Shown here: positions 34,445 through 42,323 of the stretch, one piece after another | Layout of the letters: each line of letters starts with the position of its first letter | Position numbering within the stretch: the stretch's first letter is position 1 | Source of the DNA: Thermomicrobiales bacterium | Lineage (GTDB): Bacteria > Chloroflexota > Chloroflexia > Thermomicrobiales > UBA6265 | Reading direction: 5' to 3' | Assembly (NCBI GenBank): GCA_041390825.1 | Contig: JAWKPF010000005.1 | Location: 186,001 to 250,000 of the forward strand | Length of the DNA stretch: 64,000 nt | Program-made: the position numbers and the translations under genes | Notes under the pieces: generated by a model | Seen by the model: only the letters and a program-made list of their open reading frames with translations | Database searches by the model: none | Told to the model about the DNA's origin: nothing

Positions 34445-35259
34445 ACACCGTGGTTTCCCTGTCGGAGCTGACCGCTCCGCATACGCATCTCTTCATCTCC
34501 CCGCACTATGACGACATTGCGCTTTCTTGTGGGGGAACCGCGGCGCTGGTGGCCGAAGCAGGGAAAGATGCAGTGGTGGCGCTTCTGTTTGGCGACCATC
34601 CCGATCCGGATCAACCGATGACCCCATTTGCGGACCACATGCACGCCGAATGGGGCATGAGCGCGGACGAAGTCATCGCCGGGCGGCGCGCTGAGGAGGC
34701 GGAGTCGTCCCGAATTCTTGGGTTGCGTGATGTCTTCTTGCCGTTTCGCGACGCGATCTACCGCGGCGACAACTATCTGAATGACGAACAGCTCTTTGGC
34801 AAGCCGCGTGGCACCGATCTCGATCTCCCGGAGCGGGTGGCGGCGGCGATTGCCGCGGAAGGCTTCCGACCCGTCGGATCACGCGCCTATGCCCCGCTTG
34901 CGAGTGGATTCCACGTCGATCATCAGCTCGGTTTTCAGGCGGGTGTGCTGCTGGCATCGTACGGATGGGATGTGTGGTTCTACGAGGACCTGCCCTATTC
35001 GCTGCTCGAAGGGCGGGTATCGGACCGTCTCTCTCTCGCGGGAGAGCGGCTCGAGGTGGCGGGGGTGGTGGATGTGTCGAGCGTCTGGACCAAGAAGATC
35101 GACGCCATCATGGCCTATCCATCACAGTTGAAGGTGATCTTCGAGTCGTATGTCGGGGCCGGCAGCAGCCGCGAGGCCATCGACAATGTCATGTCGGGGT
35201 ACAGCAAGGACGTGGGGAATGGCCGAATCGGCGAGCGATTCTGGCAGCTTGCCAGTTGA
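34441..35259 (+). CDS. PIG-L/LmbE-family deacetylase
   Basis: Zn-dependent N-deacetylase family (mycothiol/bacillithiol MshB/BshB, GlcNAc-PI de-N-acetylase). FISPHYDDIALSCGGTAALV contains the His-Asp-Asp metal/catalytic motif, with Tyr in place of the usual Pro. The later His is in SGFHVDHQLGF. The Asp/Glu lid region TDLDLPERVAAAIA matches the fold. The ATG overlaps the selB stop by four bases (ATGA), so the two are translationally coupled, an unusual pairing. The end overlaps a short membrane-protein frame by 41 bases. The substrate could be a thiol-sugar or an N-acetyl amino sugar. Confidence 0.85.
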   Translation: MNTVVSLSELTAPHTHLFISPHYDDIALSCGGTAALVAEAGKDAVVALLFGDHPDPDQPMTPFADHMHAEWGMSADEVIAGRRAEEAESSRILGLRDVFLPFRDAIYRGDNYLNDEQLFGKPRGTDLDLPERVAAAIAAEGFRPVGSRAYAPLASGFHVDHQLGFQAGVLLASYGWDVWFYEDLPYSLLEGRVSDRLSLAGERLEVAGVVDVSSVWTKKIDAIMAYPSQLKVIFESYVGAGSSREAIDNVMSGYSKDVGNGRIGERFWQLAS

Positions 35260-35440
35260 CAGGCGGGACCTTGCCGAGTCGGAAGATGTGAAGGAGTCCG
35301 CCAATCGCATGTCCGATGTCGCCGAAGGTGCCGGGAGATCGGTGGACTGGTCTGCGCAGATTCGTCGTCCCGCGGTTTGGGGATTGCTCGTCCTGATCGC
35401 CATCGTGTTGGCGGTCCAGATCTGGCTGCTCTACCTGTGA
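35219..35440 (+). CDS. Small tail-anchored membrane protein
   Basis: Encodes up to 73 residues (ATG 35219, AAGGA nine bases upstream) with an acidic, Ser-rich N-terminus. A single C-terminal transmembrane helix (RPAVWGLLVLIAIVLAVQIW) is followed by LLYL. An ATG at 35309 is an alternative start that avoids the 41-base overlap with the deacetylase gene. Nothing in the soluble part is diagnostic. Because the hydrophobic segment is clear and the spacing is tight, I regard it as a real gene of unknown function. Confidence 0.5.
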   Translation: MAESASDSGSLPVDRRDLAESEDVKESANRMSDVAEGAGRSVDWSAQIRRPAVWGLLVLIAIVLAVQIWLLYL

Positions 35441-35444
35441 TCGA

Positions 35445-35474
35445 AAACGGGTCCAGAGCAGTCGCCCTGGACCC
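35445..35474 (-). terminator. Terminator of the DUF1989 gene
   Basis: On the - strand GGGTCCAG/CTGGACCC forms an 8-bp stem with a 10-base loop, followed by GTTTTCG. It lies just past the DUF1989 stop at 35501. Confidence 0.65.
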
Positions 35475-35500
35475 TGAAGTGCGAACGTCGAAGCCGGCAG

Positions 35501-36118
35501 CTATCGGAACACGCGCACCAGTATGTCGGTCGGTTTGCCGCCGTTGATGTCGTTCTGGTCTTGCGGGCAGGCCGAAACGGCGATCGCGCAGTCCATGTTC
35601 GCTTCCAGCAGCACGAAGTCATTGCGTTCCGCAAGCGATTCGCGGAGCTCCAGCTCACCGCGCTGCAAGATAGCGACGTTCATGAACCAGTTGACCGGAT
35701 CGGGGACGGTCTCATAGCTGATGCCGAACGGCGCCAATGCCCCGGCGAGCGCCTCGCGGCAGTTCGCGTGCCCTTCCAGTCCGTAATCGACCGAATAGCG
35801 CTTGGGATCGCAGGCGGCAAAGAGAATGTCGTGCCGCCCAACGGTGTCTTCCACCAGGGTCAGCATCGGATTGCGCAGATTGGAATAGATCGGCATTTCC
35901 TTCTGCAACATGATCGAGCTGTTCTTGGCGCGGGTGTGTGCTGTCGACGACACCTCTCTCGGGTCGGTAAGGGAGACGGCGACGAAATCGGCGACCTGCT
36001 TCCCTTCCAGGGTCGAGATTTGCACGATCTCGCCCGCGCGCACTTCGAATCCAACTGCCTCGCCGGGTCTGAGCTGCTTCGACTTGACGGCAACCCGGCC
36101 GACCAACTGTTCACTCAC
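35501..36118 (-). CDS. DUF1989 protein (urea carboxylase-associated family)
   Basis: Members occur next to urea carboxylase/allophanate hydrolase or aminomethyltransferase genes; their reaction is still unclear. This 205-residue copy shows RPGEAVGFEVRAGEIVQIST, KQVADFVAVSLTDPREVSS, HTRAKNSSIMLQKEMPIYSN and LVEDTVGRHDILFAACDPKR. The late Cys is in DYGLEGHANCREAL, with PVNWFMNVAI and SACPQDQNDINGGKPTD near the end. The latter is the conserved C-terminal metal-type motif. No carboxylase or other partner lies beside it; a urease system is present elsewhere in the window. The gene is a single transcription unit ending in a terminator. Confidence 0.88.
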   Translation of the reverse strand: MSEQLVGRVAVKSKQLRPGEAVGFEVRAGEIVQISTLEGKQVADFVAVSLTDPREVSSTAHTRAKNSSIMLQKEMPIYSNLRNPMLTLVEDTVGRHDILFAACDPKRYSVDYGLEGHANCREALAGALAPFGISYETVPDPVNWFMNVAILQRGELELRESLAERNDFVLLEANMDCAIAVSACPQDQNDINGGKPTDILVRVFR

Positions 36119-36456
36119 GAATGAACGCCTCCTCGGCGGAATCGCATGGTTTCCTCGATGACCGGCGCGTTCCGCGCGCCGCGCGCAAATCTAACAGGTT
36201 TGCTCCTGAGAAATGCGCGGCTCGATGTTGGCATTCATTGTTCGAGTGGACAGATGCGGACATTGGACCTCAACGTGGGGTGTTCACCTACCTCATTGGG
36301 AGTAATTCAGTTGGTTTGCGTCCAGGAAAACGCAGAAGTGACGTTTCGACGGCAATTGGAGCCCGGGTTTCTGCCATACTGCGTGGCATGACGTGGTTCT
36401 TTTCAATTTGCGTTTCCAGCTTGACTCGCCCCCGCGAGCGCGTGAAGGGATAGATC
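36119..36456. other. Intergenic region before the zinc-ribbon gene
   Basis: This 338-base stretch between divergent genes has no credible coding frame. The short frames present lack protein-like composition. I see no clear promoter or hairpin. Confidence 0.4.
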
Positions 36457-37383
36457 GTGGAGACTTGCCCAAACTGCGGACAGCCCATTCGGGCAACCGC
36501 CCGCTTCTGCACCAGCTGCGGATATCGCATCCCCGAGCGTGCCCAGGGTTCGACGTCCAGCAGTAGTTCCAGTTTCACATCGACCTGGATCGAGGAGTCG
36601 ACCGGAACCGCGGCAGCCGCCGCGCCGGTCGATGCCGCATCCACCTGGCCCGCCGCTCCGGTGGCCGAAGTGGTGGAAGAGAAGGTCGACGTGGTCGAGG
36701 TGGTCGAGGCGGCGCCAGAGGTGGTGTACGCGCCTCCCGCGCTCGCGGTCGATCCGATCGACGAAATCGTCGCCGCCACTGCCGGGTACAACGACGATCA
36801 GGAATCACTGGTCGACATGTCGCAAAACAAGGTCAATATCGCGCTCTATCACATCGAGACGCTGCGTCAGCTGATGCCGGAGCTTTCTGCCTGGTCCGTG
36901 GAGCGAGCGCAGTCGGTGAATGAAGCGATTGCCGCGATGGAAACCGCCATCAAGGGCCGTGAAGCGGACGATGACACCTACCACGGTCTGCGCATGACGG
37001 TCGCTTCCGCACGCAAGGACCCGCGGGATATCGATGTCATGATTGCGCTCTCTGACCGCGCGACAGACATCGAGGACTTGCTGAAAGCGCATGATGCCTA
37101 CTCGATCGGCATTCGAAAGGCGTTGATCGATCTGAAGCCCTTGGCAGTCGAGTATGTGCGGGTGCCGAAGCGGCGCACCGCACCAGCGCGAAAGACGTCG
37201 ACCCCACGGACGCGTTCATCCTCGTCGACGGCGAAAAGCGCCACGGCCGCGAAGAGCACGGCCACGAAGGGCAGCAGCTCTTCCAGGAGCACAGCAGCGA
37301 AGAGTTCCAGTGCGTCGAAAAGCACAGCGGCGAAGTCATCATCCTCGAGCAGTCAATCTCGCAAGACAGCCGCTTCGTCGTAA
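36457..37383 (+). CDS. Zinc-ribbon protein with a helical middle and a histone-H1-like basic tail
   Basis: Domains in order: an N-terminal double-Cys ribbon METCPNCGQPIRATARFCTSCGYR (residues 1-24, two CxxC). A Ser-rich then Glu/Val/Ala-rich linker follows (about 30-105). A helical domain occupies about 110-235 (VNIALYHIETLRQLMPELSA, TAIKGREADDDTYHGLRMTV). The final 65 residues are almost only Ser, Ala, Thr and Lys with repeated TAAKSS/STAAK units. The start codon is GTG. Tails like this are found in H1-like DNA-binding proteins, so DNA or RNA contact is possible. Function is unknown. It is divergent from the DUF1989 gene and ends at a strong terminator. Confidence 0.75.
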   Translation: METCPNCGQPIRATARFCTSCGYRIPERAQGSTSSSSSSFTSTWIEESTGTAAAAAPVDAASTWPAAPVAEVVEEKVDVVEVVEAAPEVVYAPPALAVDPIDEIVAATAGYNDDQESLVDMSQNKVNIALYHIETLRQLMPELSAWSVERAQSVNEAIAAMETAIKGREADDDTYHGLRMTVASARKDPRDIDVMIALSDRATDIEDLLKAHDAYSIGIRKALIDLKPLAVEYVRVPKRRTAPARKTSTPRTRSSSSTAKSATAAKSTATKGSSSSRSTAAKSSSASKSTAAKSSSSSSQSRKTAASS

Positions 37384-37413
37384 CTGCACCGAACAACAAG
37401 CAGGCAGGACGAG

Positions 37414-37446
37414 ACGAGCTCCCGAGCAATCGGGAGCTCGTTCTTC
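37414..37446 (+). terminator. Terminator of the zinc-ribbon gene
   Basis: CGAGCTCCCG/CGGGAGCTCG forms a 10-bp perfect stem with a six-base loop followed by TTCTTCAATT, 31 bases after the stop. Confidence 0.8.
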
Positions 37447-37466
37447 AATTGCAGACACCTCGAGGA

Positions 37467-39524
37467 TCAGGACAACGGACTGGGTGATGCGACCGGTGAC
37501 GCTACCGGGGAAGCGACCGGAAAGGCAAGCGGACTTCCGGACGGTGAGGCGACCGGAGAGGCAACTGGGGATGCCACCAGAGCCGCTGGCGTCTTCGGGC
37601 CGGATCCGTTTTCGTCGCGCCAGAGCAGTCGCGTGTCGATGACCGGCACGTACTTGTTCGGCTGATATCCCTGAATATCGTTGCGCGCGAGCACCAGGTC
37701 GTTCGGGAAGCCGAACCAGAGCCCGAAGAGGTCTTCGCCATTGACGATCTGCTGAAGCTGATCGAGCAAGTTTGCTTGCGACGTCAGGTTGGGTGAAATC
37801 AGGATCTTCTTGAGCAGGTCGTCGACTTCCTCATTGTTGTAGCCGCCCGGATTCCAGCCCTGGGGATTGATCCGGATGTCCCAGTTGGATCCATAGAGAT
37901 CGTAGTCCGTGAATCCGGGATAGAGCGCGTAGGAGTAGGCGATCAGGTCCCAGGCACGGGTGTTCGCCCAGGTGTCGAAAAAGAGCTCGGGCGGCAGTTG
38001 CTGGACCGAAAGGGTGGCGCCAACCTCGGCAAAGTCCTCCACCAGTCCGTTCAGAATCGCGATGAGCGTCGGGTTGGCGTCGTCCCGCACGATCGCGGTC
38101 AAGACGAACGGAACCCCGGTCGGATCGTTGAGCAGACCATCTCCATCGGTGTCGAGGAATCCGGCTTCGGAGAGAAGCTGCCGGGCGCGGCCGACATCAC
38201 GGCGAGGATTGACGACCGAAGGGTCGTTTGCCCAGGGCTGGGCGACCGTGCCCGCAGCAGATTGGTCGATGAGCCCAAGGAACGTTTCGGTTGCGTACTT
38301 GTCACGGTCGACCGCGAGGTTTAGCGCCTCGCGGACGCGCGGATCCGACAAGAGCTGGGGATAGGACGCACGGGCGAGGTTCTCGAAGTTGAAAGCCGCA
38401 AAGGCAACCTGGGCGCCGGGAGCGGCAAAGAGCCGCGCCTCGGTGTCCTTGAGAGCCGGGACGTCAGCGGGAGAGACCGGCCACAGGAGATCGGCCTCGC
38501 CATCGACCCAGCGAGACACCCGGTTCTCCTGCGATTCCGAGAAGCGGTAGACGAGCGACTCGAAGTTCGGTGGCGTCTGCCAATACGCATCGTTGCGCTG
38601 AAGGACAATTTCGTCCGCATCGATCTCGGATACGACCCAGGGGCCGGTGCCGATCGGCAAATCGTCGTCGTCCCAACCGAAGCCGGTGAGCGTGCGTTCA
38701 CCTTCTGGCTGGCCTTCCCAATAGTCGCCGTATTGGCGCTCGGAAAAGATCGGGAGACTGGAGGCGTTCAGGATCCAGTTGTTGTCAGGCACGGTCAGAT
38801 TGACGCGCAGCGTGCGGTCATCGACGACGTCGACCGATTCCATCGAGGTAAAGAAGTTGCGCACTGCGCTATCGATGTCATCTCGCGCAACGATGAACGA
38901 AAAGGCGACATCGTCGGCGGTGAAGCGGCGACCGTCGTGCCAGGTAACGTCGCCGCGCAACGAGAATGTCACCGTCTGATTGCCGTCGTCCCACTCCCAT
39001 TCTTCGGCCAGCCACGGAATCGGCTCCATGGTGATCGGGTCGATACCGACCAGCGGATCGAGATACGCGGTGGTGATCTGCGCGTCCTGCGTGTAGGAAA
39101 CCGGGCTGAAGTCGAGATTGTTGTCGACGCCCTGCGCGAAAAGGGTCAGCGTTTCCGAAGGAACAGGATCGCTCTCATAGATCCAGTGATCTCCGTGGAA
39201 GACCTCGATATCTCCGAAGGGATCGGGAATCGGAGTTGGACTGGGTGTCGGAGTGGCAGTTTCGACGGGAGACGCAACCGCTGATGCCATCGGAGATGGC
39301 GTTCCCGCACCGATCGACGACGGTCCGGTCGACCCTGTTTGGGCGAGACTGGCTGGCTGCGATTTGCCCCTGAGCGCGCCCGCGAACCGGCTGGCGAGGG
39401 CAACGGCGGAAACACCGCCGATGACGCTGGCCATCAGGGTTCGCCGTGAAAAGGCATCTGGGGAAAGACCGGGTGGCGGGCCGCCGGCCTGGGCTGACGT
39501 CTGTTCGTCGAGCTGATCTGTCAT
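37467..39524 (-). CDS. Tat-exported extracellular solute-binding protein (family 5, peptide/nickel type)
   Basis: Substrate-binding protein of an oligopeptide-type ABC transporter. After a polar N-region comes SRRTLMASVIGGVSAVALAS, a twin-arginine signal. A Ser/Pro/Thr linker (about 70-105) leads to the binding domains with DPITMEPIPWLAEEWEWDD, VTWHDGRRFTADDVAFSF, TGPWVVSEIDADEIVLQRND and DPRVREALNLAVDRDKYATE. These are standard for the family. The last 35 residues repeat Ser-Pro-Val-Ala units, possibly a cell-surface spacer. No lipobox is present. ATG 39524 gives 685 residues. No permease or ATPase genes are adjacent. Two GTACGTAC palindromes lie about 100 bases upstream. Confidence 0.88.
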   Translation of the reverse strand: MTDQLDEQTSAQAGGPPPGLSPDAFSRRTLMASVIGGVSAVALASRFAGALRGKSQPASLAQTGSTGPSSIGAGTPSPMASAVASPVETATPTPSPTPIPDPFGDIEVFHGDHWIYESDPVPSETLTLFAQGVDNNLDFSPVSYTQDAQITTAYLDPLVGIDPITMEPIPWLAEEWEWDDGNQTVTFSLRGDVTWHDGRRFTADDVAFSFIVARDDIDSAVRNFFTSMESVDVVDDRTLRVNLTVPDNNWILNASSLPIFSERQYGDYWEGQPEGERTLTGFGWDDDDLPIGTGPWVVSEIDADEIVLQRNDAYWQTPPNFESLVYRFSESQENRVSRWVDGEADLLWPVSPADVPALKDTEARLFAAPGAQVAFAAFNFENLARASYPQLLSDPRVREALNLAVDRDKYATETFLGLIDQSAAGTVAQPWANDPSVVNPRRDVGRARQLLSEAGFLDTDGDGLLNDPTGVPFVLTAIVRDDANPTLIAILNGLVEDFAEVGATLSVQQLPPELFFDTWANTRAWDLIAYSYALYPGFTDYDLYGSNWDIRINPQGWNPGGYNNEEVDDLLKKILISPNLTSQANLLDQLQQIVNGEDLFGLWFGFPNDLVLARNDIQGYQPNKYVPVIDTRLLWRDENGSGPKTPAALVASPVASPVASPSGSPLAFPVASPVASPVASPSPLS

Positions 39525-39616
39525 GGCGGAGAACGACTCCAGCGGGTGATGCGAAACGCGCGGACTGCCCAAACATCGGGCGATCTGCTGTAGGCAACGA
39601 TAGCATAGGAATGCTG

Positions 39617-39645
39617 TGTACGTACATATAGCCCTGCGTACGTAC
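39617..39645 (-). promoter_or_regulatory. Two GTACGTAC palindromes upstream of the peptide-binding-protein gene
   Basis: TGTACGTACA at 39617-39626 and GTACGTAC at 39638-39645 have centres exactly 20 bases apart, two DNA turns, so a dimeric regulator could bind both on one face. On the - strand the first palindrome directly follows TATAT, a possible -10 box. The same 10-base word marks the promoter at 22427. Confidence 0.5.
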
Positions 39646-39687
39646 TAGGGTGTAGTGGGTTCTGGATTGCGCCGAACGAATGACTCG

Positions 39688-41274
39688 CTAGTTGGCGACA
39701 ACCTCGGCTGAACTGGAGGCATCGTCCTCGACAGATCGCTTCGACTGAGCAGTTGCGTTGCCCGCGAGCACCGCTCCGGGATCCCGCTCGCCTTTGACGG
39801 CATAGCGGTCGACATCCCAGATCATTTCGCGGAACCACTTGGCCACATCATCCGATTCGACCGCACGTCGCAGGTTGTCGGCCCGGCGCCGTCGTTCGGC
39901 CAACGGCATGGTGAGCGCGTGATAGATTGCGTCGGCGGTGGCCTCGACATCAGCCGGGGCGATCATGAGAGCATCGTCGCCCAATTGGACAGCGGCGCCC
40001 GCGCCTTCGGAAAGGATCAGCACGCCGTTGCGTTCGTTGAGCAAGCATCCTTCTTTCGCAACGAGATTCATGCCGTCGATGATCGAGTTGACCATAAGGA
40101 CGTCGTACCACTTCATCGCCGCGAGCGCGCGCGGGTAGTTTTCTCCCAGAATCAGGTTGATCGGCTGCCAGCTGGTTTCGACGTTGGCGTAGCGTGCATT
40201 GATGCGGCCGGCGATGGAGCTGACATCGTCGAGATAGCTCTGATATTCGACGACGTCCATGCGTGACGGAACCAGAATCGCGACGAAGTTCACGCGCCCG
40301 ACGAACTCCGGGTGCGCTTCCAGAAATCTCCCGAACGCGCTGAAACCTCGCACGATGTTCTTGCTCGGCTCCGCGCGGTCGACCCGCAGCACGGTGTACT
40401 CGTTGTAGAACGAGGGGAGGTAGCGGTCGTGGACGCGGGCTTCCTTCGAGTAGGCGTTTCGGCGAACGGCCTCGACGTCGATGGAGATGGGGTAGTGACG
40501 CACCTCGATTCGGCGGTCGTTCCAGATCACCCCACGGCCAGCGTAGTCGACCTGGATTCCCGGCACATACGCCTCGCAAGTGTTCAGGAAACTCCGCGCA
40601 TGCTCACGGGTCTGAAAACCGACGATGTCGTTTCCCAGCATCCCCTCGCAAATCTGCCGTCTCCAGGCCATCGGCAACAGACGCCAATAATCGGGATCGG
40701 GCCATGGAATGTGGACGAACTGCTGAATGATCGCGTTCGGGCGCAGCTCGCGAATCATGCCTGCGGTCAGGTAGAGATGGTAGTCCTGCAGCATGATGAT
40801 CGGCTCTTCGTCGAGCGCTGCGGCGGCTGACAGGATTTCCTCGGCAAAGAGCTGATTGACGACGACATACCCATTCGTCCAGGCATCGTACGTATCGGCG
40901 GTGATGTCTGGCGAGGTTGGAGTGTCCCAGAGATAGTGTTGCAAGAACCAGAGCAGCGGATTGCTGATCTTGTTGTAGTACTTGTGATAGGTGGCGGAAT
41001 CGGGAAGAACAAAGCGCAACCTGAAGGCCGGGTTGAGCCCTTCTGGGATGATGAACTCTTCTCCCTGTTCCCGGGCTTGTTCGGCGCGCCGGCGGTCTCC
41101 AAGCGTCATCGGGCACGCGACCCAGATTGGCTCGACATCGCGCGCGATTCCGGTAACCGCGGTGACTACCCCGCCCGACCCTTTCCTGGATGTGTAGTTG
41201 CCGCTGGGTTCTCGTGTGAAGGTGACGGGACCGCGGTTCGAGGCGACGATCAGTGGGCGAGTTTCGACATCCAT
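39688..41274 (-). CDS. otsA: Trehalose-6-phosphate synthase (GT20 family)
   Basis: Glycosyltransferase making trehalose-6-phosphate from UDP- or other NDP-glucose and glucose-6-phosphate. It begins with RPLIVASNRGPVTFTREPSG (the loop binding glucose-6-phosphate). It continues through LWFLQHYLWDTPT, YVVVNQLFAEEI, IIMLQDYHLYLTAGMIRE, FVHIPWPDPDYWRLLP, GNDIVGFQTREHARSFL, LRVDRAEPSKNIVRGF and the acidic loop MVNSIIDGMNLVAKEG. ATG 41274 gives 528 residues; the longer frame to 41457 is not conserved. The C-terminal 45 residues are hydrophilic and low-complexity. No trehalose phosphatase gene is seen nearby, so the final step must be encoded elsewhere, or the product could be a related sugar such as glucosylglycerol phosphate. 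Confidence 0.9.
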   Translation of the reverse strand: MDVETRPLIVASNRGPVTFTREPSGNYTSRKGSGGVVTAVTGIARDVEPIWVACPMTLGDRRRAEQAREQGEEFIIPEGLNPAFRLRFVLPDSATYHKYYNKISNPLLWFLQHYLWDTPTSPDITADTYDAWTNGYVVVNQLFAEEILSAAAALDEEPIIMLQDYHLYLTAGMIRELRPNAIIQQFVHIPWPDPDYWRLLPMAWRRQICEGMLGNDIVGFQTREHARSFLNTCEAYVPGIQVDYAGRGVIWNDRRIEVRHYPISIDVEAVRRNAYSKEARVHDRYLPSFYNEYTVLRVDRAEPSKNIVRGFSAFGRFLEAHPEFVGRVNFVAILVPSRMDVVEYQSYLDDVSSIAGRINARYANVETSWQPINLILGENYPRALAAMKWYDVLMVNSIIDGMNLVAKEGCLLNERNGVLILSEGAGAAVQLGDDALMIAPADVEATADAIYHALTMPLAERRRRADNLRRAVESDDVAKWFREMIWDVDRYAVKGERDPGAVLAGNATAQSKRSVEDDASSSAEVVAN

Positions 41275-41570
41275 GGTTTTGCGCCCCCGGTTTCCTCTCT
41301 GGCCGCAACCCACGCGCTTGGTCGGCTGCGCTAGCGCCGGCAACCTCGCCGTGGGGTGAGGTCTCGCCGCGTTCCCCATCGATGCGCACACCATCGTGCG
41401 CCGTGCGCATAGTATGACCGTTTCGCGTGCGGGAATGCGCCATCGGCATGGGAGCATGACGCAATGCCACTATGTCGCACCCGCACTGCGCGATGAAGTG
41501 GGATGCAGCGCACTGGTACAATCAGCAGACGATGGAAGGCACGGGACCGGAGCAGGAGAGACTCTTCTTC
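41275..41570. other. Divergent intergenic region between otsA and a zinc-ribbon gene
   Basis: About 296 bases without a coding frame. On the + strand a TGG-TACAAT extended -10 box (41514-41522) lies 48 bases before the ATG at 41571. No convincing -35 box is present, as expected for an extended -10 promoter. A possible otsA promoter was not resolved. Confidence 0.4.
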
Positions 41571-41885
41571 ATGGCGGCGTCGAGTGGTCCGCAGACTCGA
41601 GACTGTCCGTGGTGCGGGAGTCGCAAGACGAAACTGGTGCAGCGGGGGTACACCGGACCCACCGATGAGATCAACCAGTACTACACCTGCCAAAGTTGTG
41701 GAAAAGTGACCTACGAATTGGTGTCCAAGACCGCGCGCGAAATGCGGCTTGGGCGGTACCAGTCCGGGGCGGTCTACAAGGATCTCACCAATCAGACCCG
41801 CTACCAGATCACTCGCGTGCTGAAAGTCGGCATCAACGAGTTCTTGATCTATCTCAAACCGTTGCCCGGATCGGACGATCTGTAG
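41571..41885 (+). CDS. Small zinc-ribbon protein of unknown function
   Basis: 104 residues from ATG 41571, ten bases after GGAGAG. Four Cys form a ribbon: CPWCGSRKTKLVQRGYTGPT, then DEINQYYTCQSCGKVTYEL. The spacing resembles TFIIS/RPB9-type or transposase-associated ribbons. The second half (VYKDLTNQTRYQITRVLKVG, INEFLIYLKPLPG) is strand-forming. An upstream in-frame ATG (41532) exists without a ribosome site. The gene lies 31 bases before the next hypothetical gene, so the two are probably co-transcribed. Confidence 0.7.
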   Translation: MAASSGPQTRDCPWCGSRKTKLVQRGYTGPTDEINQYYTCQSCGKVTYELVSKTAREMRLGRYQSGAVYKDLTNQTRYQITRVLKVGINEFLIYLKPLPGSDDL

Positions 41886-41916
41886 GGCAGTACCGCCAGC
41901 CGGAGGAACACGTTAC

Positions 41917-42234
41917 GTGGCGCAACTCGATCCAGCACCGAATTACGATCACCGGCTCGTCGAGTGGGTCACGCTCTATTTGCAGACCCGGGACAGCCGT
42001 GTCTTTCCGTTCACCGAGCGATTCGACGAGGCGCGGCAAGCGGCGTTCGTTCATGACTTGCGGGTTGCGCTCTCCGAGTTGCAAGACAGTGGCAGCGCGC
42101 GAAAGACCTCGGCGGTCGGTTTCATCATGAACGATTCGACGTTGCATGGCATCGTGCGAGCGTGGGCGGCCGCCAACGGAGACTGGCCCGCGACCTCGAA
42201 TCCGGACAATCCCATCGGGCTCGCGGTGGACTGA
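41917..42234 (+). CDS. Hypothetical protein, 105 residues
   Basis: Start GTG 41917 has an excellent GGAGGAA eight bases upstream. The product is soluble with no signal peptide: helices DHRLVEWVTLYLQTRDSR and RFDEARQAAFVHDLRVALSE, and a C-terminal AVGFIMNDSTLHGIVRAWAA. No family was recognised. It follows the zinc-ribbon gene closely and is ended by a strong terminator, so the two form a small operon of unknown role. Confidence 0.6.
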   Translation: MAQLDPAPNYDHRLVEWVTLYLQTRDSRVFPFTERFDEARQAAFVHDLRVALSELQDSGSARKTSAVGFIMNDSTLHGIVRAWAAANGDWPATSNPDNPIGLAVD

Positions 42235-42276
42235 CCAACAGCAACTGCCGGCGAGCGCTCTGATCGAAACGAATTG

Positions 42277-42307
42277 AACGGGCGGCCGTTTTCGGCCGCC
42301 CGTTCTT
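42277..42307. terminator. Bidirectional terminator between convergent genes
   Basis: AACGGGCGGCCG/CGGCCGCCCGTT forms a 12-bp perfect stem with the loop TTTT, followed by CTT. It serves the + strand gene ending at 42234 and probably also the oxidase gene ending at 42324. Confidence 0.85.
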
Positions 42308-42323
42308 GCGCGTGTGACGAGTG

